This document shows positions 49,878-60,415 of a DNA stretch of 64,000 bases, piece by piece. Made by a program: the position numbers and the translations under genes. Numbering within the stretch: the first letter of the stretch is position 1; every line of letters starts with the position of its first letter. Below the pieces are notes generated by a model. The model was not told the origin of the DNA. It did no database searches and saw only the letters and a list, made by a program, of their open reading frames with translations. This DNA is from Mugil cephalus (Eukaryota; Chordata; Actinopteri; Mugiliformes; Mugilidae): NCBI RefSeq assembly GCF_022458985.1, contig NC_061790.1, positions 2,777,001-2,841,000 of the forward strand, written 5' to 3'.

Positions 49878-52100
49878 ATGTCTCTGTGCCTGATGCTAAT
49901 GCTCCTATTGACTGGTAAGTAGACTTGATATTATAAAAATATTGTGTAATGATTATATCAGTGATTGTTTATGAAGTAACCACCATTTTTACTGTTTGTG
50001 TTTAACTCGGCGAGATTTGAGTCTTCTTCAAACGTGGATCTAAAATGAGGTAGAAACAGAAAATTTGTTTTTCAATTCTATTGCTCTAATTTTCTCAACA
50101 GCAGTAACTCATGTTTCCACCATCACTGTCAGAGTTGGAGATGACGTCACTCTGCCTTGTGACAAAATAAAAGATCTGAATGATGAATGTAATAGTACTA
50201 CCTGGCTCTTCAGTGATACAGGAAGTACATCACCACTGTTTGAATATGGGAAGATTCACGAAGATGTTGGATCTAAATCAGACAGCCTGAATGTTACAAC
50301 AAACTGTTCTCTGGTTATAAAGAAGGTCACAGATGATGATGATGGTCGTTACATCTGCAGACAGTTCAGTAAATCACAACAAGTTACAGAGTCTGATTTT
50401 CGTCTGACTGTTATTAAGAGTGAGTATTTCCATCATAACGATTTTTATCAGAATCTACAGAAACATGACAATAATTGTGGTCACAGAGAGAAAGTTTAAC
50501 ATGAAATCACTGATACAGTTACATTATCGTTCTCTGAGTGAGGTTTGACTAAGTTTATTTTTTGTTTTTCTCTCATTTTCTCAACAGCACCAATTCAAGT
50601 TTCCACCACCACTGTCAGAGTTGGAGATGACGTCACTCTGCCTTGTGACAAAATAAAAGATCTGAATGATGAATGTAATAGTACTACCTGGCTCTTCAGT
50701 GATACAGGAAGTACATCAACGCTGTTTGAATATGGGAAGATTCACGAAGATGTTGGATCTAAATCAAACAGACTGAATGTTACAACAAACTGTTCTCTGG
50801 TTATAAAGAAGGTCACAGATGAGGATGATGGTCGTTACATCTGCAGACAGTTCATATCAGGACGACGACGAGGAGCAGACTTTCAGGTTGTTCTGTCTGT
50901 TATTAACAGTGAGTATTTCCATCATAATGATTTTATTAGAGTGTACTGAAACATGATCAACACAGGATGTGAAGACACCACCAGTCGGACTAAGTTTAAG
51001 TTACTCTAAGGTGACCAGACATCCTCTTTTTGAGAACTAAAAATGTGTCAAACTCAAACACTGAAACACTTTTAAACTTGTCTGGGATACTGTTCGATTA
51101 CTACAGCCTCAAACATGTTTACATTGAATTTGCGTTGTGTTTCTCTGTGTGTCCCCCACAGAAGGGTCCTCTTTTTTCACAAACTCAAATCTGGTCACCC
51201 TAAGTTATTTAGACATCAAATGATATATACTCAATGCAACAAAGAAGAGCTTTTAACTTTTACTCTATACTTTGATCTGGAGACTAGAATACGATCAACA
51301 GTTCCAGGGCCGAGATTTTTCATTGTACCGTTTGTTGGTTTTTATCTTGTTTTAGGAGAAGAAGCAACATCAGCAGCAGCAACAACACCTACGTTGATAA
51401 CATTGTTGACAACAGCAACAACACGTAAAACAACTGATCGACCATCAGCAACTGCAACGACAACAACAGTGGAGACGCAGAAAACCACAACAGCTAAATC
51501 AACCACAGATGAAACATCCACAACGGCAGGTACATCATTAACAGTGAGACTACATCAAAACTGTCATGTCTCCCTTTTACATGTGAATATTGAAGAAAAT
51601 GGAGAATTAAGTTATTTTTAAATGTCACTATCACAGAACAACTTTGGAGCTCTGTCTGAACTAACACCCTGTTTCATGTCTTGATCTCTCTGAAGTTTTT
51701 TGGACCAGGTTTGTCTTTGTTTCTGTGGGTTTGGCAGCACTCACACTAACTGTTGTGTTGGTCAACATGTCGACGACAACTAAAGGTGAAACATTACCAG
51801 ATTAAACTTTGAGAAACGAGACGTTTGGTTGAATCTAAAGTAGAATTCCTCTTCTGTCTTTTTCAGGTTACAAAGGTCACAGTGGAGAGAATGTGAGTTC
51901 TAAAACTGAATCATCAAACATTTCTGAGAAACTTTCTACTTGAATATTAACTTAGTTTCTTTAGTTAAAACGGATTTGTGTATATACAGTTCTGGTGACA
52001 TTTCGTGTTTTCACAGGTGCGCAACAATGAAGATGAAGGTGTGGTCATCTATGAAAATGTTGATGCTGCATCTGTTAGACCCTACAGATTAACAAATTAA
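49878..52100 (+). CDS. Ig-V receptor H, class I with two V domains and ITIM (349 aa)
   Basis: Exons: leader 49878-49914 (MSLCLMLMLLLT), V1 50102-50419, V2 50588-50908, stalk 51356-51529, membrane 51696-51785, link 51867-51892, tail 52017-52100 ending TAA; 1050 nt, open. V1 and V2 are nearly identical up to YIC-RQF and then diverge (SKSQQVTES against ISGRRRGADF). They are separated by a 168-bp intron, so the V exon was duplicated in place. Both have the four cysteines and an NST sequon. The stalk is Thr/Ala-rich. The membrane segment is [19 protein letters not shown]; the usual WTRTK stop-transfer is STTTK. The tail ITIM is V-I-Y-E-N-V. Exon skipping could give one-V forms, since both V exons are phase 1 to 1. 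Confidence 0.86.
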
Positions 52101-52785
52101 TAGTCAAGATATCTCTTAGCTGTCAGCAATTTAGAATAGAAAAGGTGCTTGTTTGTGCTGTAGCTATAATGTAATGATGCTTTTAATTTTGGCTGCTTAT
52201 ATGAGGCGACATAGGGCAACACATGAAGAAACTTTTATCATTCTTTTATTATGTACTGAAATAAAACTTAAAATTCTAAATTAAATTTCCTTTTTTTCTT
52301 CAAAAAAAAAGATGTTGGGTCTTAATGATTCTTAAACAACACTGATGAAGAAGCATTAAGGAAACGCTTTGATGTCTAAGCAGTAAAAGATTGTAATGGC
52401 GAACTGTGACCTGACGGAGGTGGTGGCGCTGTTCACCAGCTTTTTTGCCTGCTTTTTTGCTGCTCACACCATTTCAGGCTGTGAGCAGCTTAGACCTCGG
52501 GTTTTATCACCTAATGCAGAAGATTAGGTTTTAACTTTCAATCACTGAGAATGTGGTGAATTTTTTTTATTATTATTTATTTATTTTTTTTTTTTTACAG
52601 CATGGTTTACAGTATGAATTTATAATTTGAGAAAAGATCAATAAGTAATTCAAGTAATTTGAAAAAAAAAAGAATTTGTTAGTGTTATATTCTGCAAAAT
52701 GTCACGTAATGCAATGAATAAGTGGTTAGTGTTTGTTTTGTTTAAAGCACTGGAAATTTTGTACACATGCACACACACACATGTT

Positions 52786-53029
52786 TGTACAGCTATCTTT
52801 GTGAGGACACTCGTTGCCATAATGTATTCCCTGGCTCTTTACCTTAATCTTAACCATCTCAACTAGAAGCCTAACCCTAAGCCTTACCCAAACACTAACA
52901 GCCATAACCTAAATGTATTATTTACCTAAAACTGAGTTTTAACCCTCAAACAGCCTCGTAAAAAAAGGTGAGGACCAGCCAAAATGATGCTGTAAAACTT
53001 AAACTGGTCCTCAGAAAGATAGCTGTACA
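52786..53029. mobile_element. MITE with imperfect inverted repeats
   Basis: TGTACAGCTATCTTTGTGAG at 52786 is mirrored by CTCAGAAAGATAGCTGTACA ending at 53029. About 245 bp, non-coding; the interior is rich in CCTAA-like units. Confidence 0.75.
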
Positions 53030-53031
53030 GG

Positions 53032-53033
<2 letters not shown>

Positions 53034-53074
<41 letters not shown>
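53034..53074. repeat. (CA)n microsatellite
   Basis: Uninterrupted CA run directly next to the right end of the MITE. Confidence 0.95.
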
Positions 53075-53077
<3 letters not shown>

Positions 53078-54659
53078 TGCCAGCAATGACCAACAATCCT
53101 CTGGCATCAGAATCAACTTGAAATTCAGAGTTTTTGGTCATGGAGCTGTATCTGTCCTCAGTTTGTTGTTATTGTCAGATATTTTCCAACATGTTTTACT
53201 CAGTAATGCGCAGTTTATGCTTCGGCATGAATTTCACAACGTAGCTATGGTGACGCCTCAGACTCTGACAACAACAACACCCCTGCTGCATGATGCAATG
53301 TGTCATTTTCTTCTGGTTTCATTGATGAAAGTCATCAATGAGTGTATATATATATATATATAAAAGAATTCAGACAAACACTCAACAACTTCTTATTTTT
53401 AACTGTGTGCCAACTTTGATTACCCAAGAACAAAACCAGTACCAGGAACCTCAGAGTCTTGGCTTTATGAACAGCATTCAGTTGGTTGTGTCCTTCAGGT
53501 TTTTTTTTTTTTTTTCAACAACACTGGAACGATGGGAGGTTAAGTCATCTTCCATAAGTTATATTGCCAAAACAGCCCTTATCACCACCAACCTCTGAGA
53601 AGCACATGCTTTATTTTCATTTCCAGATTCAAATTGTCTCCAGGCTCCAAGTAACAGCGATGTTGTTTGAGGCAGACTGGGCCTTTTTGTTGGGAGACGG
53701 TTACACACCTCATACCTTTCCACATCAGCTGAGTGATGACGATCCTCCTTCTGTTTAACCAATCAGATTCGACCACAATCTCTGAGCCAATCATTTGACT
53801 GAAGAAATTCATGTTGTCTGTCTGTTCCCATGAGCCTTGTGTCATTCAGGTGATTATGTAATCATGTTCAGTGGCTCAAACCTCCAGATCTCGACTGCTG
53901 CTGCTGCTGTTGTAGCCACATTCTCAACGAAAAACACTTCCCTCTCAGGTCTTACGACAAGCTGCGATGACGAACCACCGGGTTACAAACTGTAGAAATA
54001 ACAGGAAAATACACAACAATATAACCTTGCACAACAGCATGTTTTGTTTTTTTTGTTTTTTTTTTCCATCAAATGCTCATTTAAAGTAAAAAGTAATTTT
54101 ATTTTTTGAGATTTACGTGTACAATGCTCAGTCAATTCAAAAATAATTACAAGTGATACCAGTGCATGAACAACATCTGTTTATTTGATCATCATTTGTG
54201 AGTAAAACCTCCAGAGCTCTGATGTTGTTGTAGCCACATCCTCACCAAAATACTCAGTTCTGAGAAACTGGGAAGTGTCAACAAATCTTAGACCAAAGTG
54301 TTATTATGTTGTTCTTAGTGCTGTTATTTAACTAGAATTCATCTCCCATTATGGAATCTTTACTATTTTATGTTTAGAGGGGTTCTTGAAGAAGAGTAAT
54401 TCAAGTCAAAGAATATTCCATCTTTAAGTGGACAAACCCGGTCTGAACAGAGTTTGAGAGCTACACAACTTCAGCAGTGAGCGGGTGGAGACAACACATC
54501 ACGCTGCATATTGGTCGCTCCTGTAAATTGTTTAAAAATTGAAAAACTGTTAGTTTACAGAGTCTGATTGTTCCCAAAATGGTGAAACTGTTGTAGAGTA
54601 GAAGTGAATGAGATGTGCCTGCGTTAACACTGACGTCACAAAGAGGAGGAGACGACAAT

Positions 54660-54669
54660 GAGGAAGTAA
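54660..54669 (+). promoter_or_regulatory. PU.1-like site of gene I
   Basis: GAGGAAGTAA about 90 bp before the leader exon. Confidence 0.4.
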
Positions 54670-54757
54670 ACGCTACATTTTCCTTCATGAGACACTAGTA
54701 CAGAGGCTGAGAGAGTTCAGAACGTGAAGAACAATGGTTGAGATCTGATCATTTAAA

Positions 54758-57543
54758 ATATCTCTGTTCCTGATTCTGATGCTTCTATCCACAGGTAAGG
54801 AAACTCATAACATTTCATTAGACATTAGTAGACAATAGTACAAACAGAAAAGCTATACTGTTGTCTAAGTTTATTTATTTTTTTTTTTTCTATTTCTCTC
54901 ATTTTGTCAACAGCAGCAACTGAAGTTTCCACCATCACTGTCAGAGTTGGAGGTGACGTCACTTTGCCTTGTAAAAATATAAAAAACCTTAATGATAAAT
55001 GTCGCCGTATTGCCTGGCTCCTCAGTGATTCAGGAAAGACGTCAACGTTGTTTGAACATGGGAAGATTCACAAAGATGTTGGATCTAAATCAAACAGACT
55101 GAGAGTTACAAAAAAATGTTCTCTGGTTATAAAGAAGGTCAGACTTAAGGACGATGGTCTTTACACCTGCAGACAGTTCATATCAGGACGACAACAATAC
55201 ACAGACTCTCAGGTTCATCTCTCTGTTACCAACAGTGAGTATTTACATCGTAATGAATTTATCAGAATCTCCTGAAACATGACAATCTTCATGTAAATTT
55301 TCATGTGAGGACACTGACAGTTACATTATTTTTCTCTGTGTTGACACATAATATATTGTACTAAGATGACTTTCCCGCTCAAGTTACTAAAGATGATGTA
55401 AAGATTTTGTCACTGTGAAGTTTGTTGGCTTTTGTCGCATTTTAGGAGAGGAAACAACAACAAGAAGGACGACAAAAACAACACTAACTACAACTACAAC
55501 TACAACGACACTGACGACGACAACGGCTACAGCGCGTAAAACCACAGCTTACCATCCATCGACAGCAACAGCCATGGAGAAATCTACCAGAGAAACCAAT
55601 GTAGAAACAGGTGTGCGCTAAGGTCGCCTTTTAAATGATTCATTATTGTAGTTTGACTCAGTGTCCAGACGCCTTCGTGTCCACAGGTTCAGTGATTGAT
55701 TTTCCTGTGGCTTTTTATTCATGTTGTTACTGTGGATGTAAACATGGAGAATGCTCTCACTCTACGGTTTGCTGGCTTTTCTCATTTTTATTAGAGGAAA
55801 CAACATCAGTGACTCCATCTGAAACTTCATTTCCACTTAGGATATCACTGATCGTTGTAACTGTGGCTTTAGCAGCTCTCATTATAACTGTTGTAGCAGT
55901 CGTCAGGAGGAAGAGAACCAAAGGTCAGAACATTCACAGATTAAACCTGTGAAGTTTTCTTCAGTTTTCCGTATTGAACATGAGCTCTTTTTGTCTTTTA
56001 AGGAAACAGAACACAGACGGGTAAAAACACTGTGAGTCTCTAAACTGAATCATTAAATATTTGTAGATGTTTTTTTTTTTAAGTTTCCACTGCTGGAACT
56101 AGAAAACTGTAACTAGACTGTGTTTGTCCAGGAGCTGAGCGTAAACCCTGATGTGATTCAACCTGGTCGAGAAACCGGTCGTCAACAGGTATTTTTTCTC
56201 CAACAGGAACCAGTTTAACACTCTATGTTGGATCAAATTTCTTCTTTCAAGGGAGATGAAAGTCATCTGATGGAGAAACAAGAATTACAAACACTAGCTT
56301 GAGCAAGTGGGTTCTACATAGTTAGTTAAACAAAACAAACAAACAACAACAACAAAAAACTAAGACAGAAAACATGGAAATAGTTGTGGCTTACACGGTG
56401 AAACAAAATGTTCACCATTACTCTAGTACCCCCATTTTAACATTTTGACAAAAACGATAACAACAAGGATAATGATGCAATGTTCTTGTTTATATTAATC
56501 CACTCCTGCTTGTAGTTTTAAGAATTAAGTACAACTTAACTGAAGAAAATTCTGATTCTCTACACTTAACCTAAAAAAACACACTTTCAGAAGAACGATT
56601 AGTCTTAGAAATAGAATATGGTGCATGTCAAGGTGTCTGTCTACAGTACCTACAACAAATACTCCAACCCTCGGATGTTAAACGGAATCATGGTCCACAT
56701 AATTGGGCTTTTTACACAAAAAAAATTACAAAAACGAATCTTCATTGACAACATTGAGTAAATAAACCAATCACAGCACTGTGTCTGTTCGGATAGATCG
56801 TAGTTCTCTTGCAGAAGCTTTTACAAGCCGCTGCCAAGAATCATCCCCACATCATGATGCTGTCACCACCAATTATTCACCTCTTGTCCACCTCTGCATG
56901 AAGACTGAGCATAACTGCTTTATTGTGTACCATGAAGAAGAAGTGGCCTAATGTTAATGTTTACCACTTAGGGACAAGAAACCATATATGGTAACTTCAT
57001 TTACCTCAATCTTCTAGATGAAAAAGAAACATTTTGAAGAGATTTCCAAGTATTTCAGTGAGTGCTCATAAACGGTTAAAGGGAGTGAATACTTATTCAT
57101 ATATTTTCATAAAAGACATTATTTTGCAAAAATCAGTTTTCACATTGATAGTAAAATCTTTGAGTTTGTGCATTTGTTTGGTTTTTCTTGTCTGGTTTGT
57201 CTCTGTAAGTGAAGAATTTGATCCACCGTCTGTCTTCACTGTGTAGGCTGATGTTGCAGATGATGTTTACTACACCTCCATCAGATACATCAAGAACACA
57301 AACAGTAAAGCCAGGGTAACATGTCTGATTGGTTATTACTGGTCTGAACAAATATGTACAACTCTCCAGTGGATGAACCCTCATGATTTTTGTTTGTTTG
57401 TTTCTCTGGTTTCACAGGTTCGGGGTAAATCTAATGAGGGTAATGCAGTGACTTACAGCACCGTCAAAGCTCCGCCCACTTTAGCCGGAGCCTCCACTGA
57501 TCCCCAAAGCCTCTACTCCACCATCACATCACCACACATCTAA
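54758..57543 (+). CDS. Ig-V receptor I, class II with three ITIMs, ATG changed to ATA
   Basis: Exons: leader 54758-54794, V domain 54914-55234, stalk 55446-55610, stalk-membrane 55795-55923, 56003-56031, 56132-56188, 57247-57315, 57418-57543 ending TAA; 933 nt with no internal stop. The leader reads ISLFLILMLLST because the ATG conserved in the other genes is ATA. The next in-frame Met leaves only about five residues before the V domain, and a TGA closes the frame upstream. The V domain keeps the four cysteines and YTC-RQF. The stalk is the most basic and Thr-rich of the array. The tail has three ITIMs: V-Y-Y-T-S-I, V-T-Y-S-T-V and S-L-Y-S-T-I. Every other exon is clean, so the loss is recent, or an alternative first exon or non-AUG start is used. 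Confidence 0.7.
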
Positions 57544-57952
57544 GAAGACACTGTTGCCATATTAGAATCAGCCATTTTTAACAGTGTTGCATTGTGCTGC
57601 AATTGCTGTGTAATTTTATCCCTCTAGAGGGTGTAGTGGAGCAAGTATCACACTGTGAAAAGTAGCTGTAAGTAAATCATTTGGCCTCTTGCAGTGTGCA
57701 AAGTATAAAAGAAAAAAGTTAAATATTTATTTTCAGGGATGAAAGGTGAAATTGAATGTTTTTGCATTGTTGCTTTTTCTAATGATTAAGTTCTGTTTAA
57801 GCAAATGTCTGTTAAGATTGGACAAGAGTAGAGGATATATATACAATATTTGAACTGGATGTGGCTGTTGAGGTGAATTTATCAATAAGTGGGAAAAATG
57901 AAAACAGACACATTTTGGGTTTTGATTTTCTTCTTATTATTATTGTTATTAA

Positions 57953-58022
57953 ATATTATTATTATTATTATTATTATTATTGTTGTTGTTGTTATTAGTA
58001 ATAGTAGTAGTAGTAGTAGTAG
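57953..58022. repeat. (ATT)n-(GTT)n-(AGT)n compound microsatellite
   Basis: Successive runs of trinucleotides, nearly pure. Confidence 0.95.
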
Positions 58023-59170
58023 TTGGGACAGTGCACATTAATGAACTTTGATACGTTAGTCATCACTGTAAATGCTCTGGACTTAGCACAAATGCTAATT
58101 TTCAGCCATAGCCCAAGGCAGATACACAAGACATACCCAGACGACTGTAAAACAACAATCATACAACAGACAACTACAGAACCAGACACCGATAGACAAT
58201 ACATCGAAACAGACAACATTAAGACAAAACATTTGACCCACAATTCTACAAAACATTTAAGACCAAGAACCCTGAGAGTATGCATCCGATTAATAAAACT
58301 ATTTGGGCTATGTGAGTAAATAATGTGATTTATTGTTAACCAATGTTTTTAAAGTAAGTATTTGTTGCAGTTTCTGATGTAACTGTGTTTCTCTTACAGA
58401 TGAGACCATCTGGGAGAATTTAGTCCTGTACCTCTATACACTACAGTCACCTCTAGTCAGAGCTCTCATTACTCGTCCTTGAGTGTTTTTTCTCTGGATG
58501 AATTCATTCAGTGGTGGTGGAGGCAAAACTTTAAAAATGAGACAGACATCATAAAGATTTGGTAGCTGTCTGGATCATATGTTTTTTTTGGGACGTTATA
58601 GTAAGTAAATCATTTGGTTCCATTTTCTCTGAAAGAATGAACGTAGAAGGAACACAACTCTCCGTGCTAGTGTTTTTCCTTCCCCTGGTTCATTCCTGGC
58701 TGCACATTTTCAAGTTATAGTTTCAATTCTAGGACTCAACTAGATTAAATTTTCATCAAGCAATGCAACAATGCAGAGTACTTTTAATCGAAGGAGGCTG
58801 GTGTTCAGCTTTCAAATGCCAAAACGTTTCATCCCCTGTTAATACATGACTTCTCGGTGCGGCGCTTTGTGGAGAGCATCCAACTGAGTGTAGTATTTTT
58901 AAGTATATTGTTAAACATTGATACAAAGGTCAAATTAGCATGAGTAAGGGAGACTGACACGTAGACTGCTGCAGCATTTCATTGTGTTTGTTGACATACT
59001 TTGCTGTTTGTAACTATTTTCATATTCATCAGAGAGAGATAAGGCCTCCTGAGATATTCTATTTAAGGGTTGTAGAATAAAATTCAAATTACCAAAAGGA
59101 TTTTTTTGATTAAAATGATTGATTGATTTGATTGAAAACCAGAACAGCGAGGTGAATGGCTGAGACCGAT

Positions 59171-59203
59171 GCCGACACGTGGAGTCAGATCTAGCTCGTC
59201 CTC
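59171..59203 (-). pseudogene. CYP2K exon 9 remnant
   Basis: 31 of 33 bases equal the exon 9 region of the live CYP copies that encodes the stretch around DLDLTPRVG. The minus-strand frame here reads [11 protein letters not shown]. No haem-loop Cys or other exon is nearby. It is a stray piece some 50 kb from the CYP pair. Confidence 0.65.
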
Positions 59204-60415
59204 GTCCCCCTCGTCCATAATTTATTAAAGGCATTTTCCTTTTTTTTTTTTTTTTAACTTTAGTGTTTTTGCCCTCAAGCAAAGAGCACCATGTTCAGTA
59301 GTTCAGTTAGTTCTTAGTTCCAGGCAGCACTCTGACGTTTTTATACCTGTGTTGAAGTTTTTCATGTGAATTGTATAGAGAATAGTAGGGCCAAAGACCT
59401 GAATCCATAGCTCCAGACAAGTCTGCATAGGCTGCCGTAGAGTGTTGATTTCAGCAGCTGCAGCAGTAATTGTACAACGGCATGATCTAGTCAGCTTCAC
59501 ATCTTTATGCAATGACAGAAGCTGAGGAATATTCCGTATTGTTTGGATTTTAAATGAGGTACAGATGATGCCATTTTTTAAAATTTTTTTATGTAAATGT
59601 ATCAGTACAACTTTCATAAAAGGTGTTAAATTGCAGTTGGATATATGTATATACATTTTCAATCTTAAAACATTAAGATATGAACAAATAAAAGAATAGA
59701 AAAGCATGTTTAATCAAATGTAATCCTTGTAAAGGTTCTCCACCTCTAGAGCTTCCAACAAAGCTGTTTTTATTAATTAATCACTACAAGATAAGGTAAA
59801 GCATGATACGATATGACAGACGTCAACAGTGAGTCATTTAAAAAGCATTGTTTCAATATTTGGCAGTAAGGGTTGACATCATAAACTGAATAAGAAGGGA
59901 CAACATGTCGCCACTTCCTTGCATTGGTCAAATTGATGCAATTCCTTCGCAACTATCTTGTGAGTTTGGAGGCAGTGTCAGAGGTTAACGTCATGTTAAC
60001 GATCACCAGACCCCACTTCCTCCAGACTCACTTGTGTTTTGGTTTAATTAATACTGCGCTCTGCTTTACCTGGATTATACACACTTTAATTTTCAACACT
60101 CCCATAGGACAGCTTTATGGGTGGTTGACATGACAACTGATAGTCGCCGCTATGTCACATCCTGTTTCAAATAAACAAATAGAACGAAACTTATGCAAAC
60201 AATTGACAATGTACCATTATATTAATTACCTAAAACGACAGAAACCATCCACTAACAAGGAGAAAGTGGAGCCTATGACCTATAGCCTGCAGCCAGCCAC
60301 CAGGGGGAGCTCTTCTTCTTTTGACTTCAACATTGAGGAGAACTTCTGGTGTCTATTTTTATACAGTCTATAGTTGATATCTTCAACATTTATGCAAACC
60401 AACGTGATAAAACCT

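Larger units (their letters stand above)
52101..54640. other. Spacer between H and I
   Basis: No gene. Contains 3' flank text with TGGTGGCGCTGTTCACCAG (about 52420), a MITE and a CA microsatellite listed separately, and the 5' flank of gene I from about 53880 (CTGCTGCTGCTGTTGTAGCC). Confidence 0.6.
57544..60410. other. Spacer between convergent genes I and J
   Basis: No confident gene. Holds the ATT/AGT microsatellite and the CYP exon 9 remnant listed separately. The minus-strand frame 59303-59707 (134 codons) is not recognised and has no splice or family support. A dispersed repeat with CAGCCAGCCACCAGGGGGAG lies near 60260-60372. Confidence 0.55.

Noticed and set aside
52786-53074. Possible CRISPR-like or telomeric array because of CCTAA units and regular repeats
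   Set aside because: No regular repeat-spacer pattern. The CCTAA units are inside an inverted-repeat MITE, and the host is eukaryotic.
52968-53363. 131-codon plus-strand frame
   Set aside because: It crosses a MITE end, the CA microsatellite and a TA tract; the Thr-His run is a repeat translation.
53559-53845. Overlapping frames on both strands near 53.6-53.8 kb
   Set aside because: Several frames overlap in one GC-balanced patch that is part of the 5' flank text; no motif or splice structure favours any.
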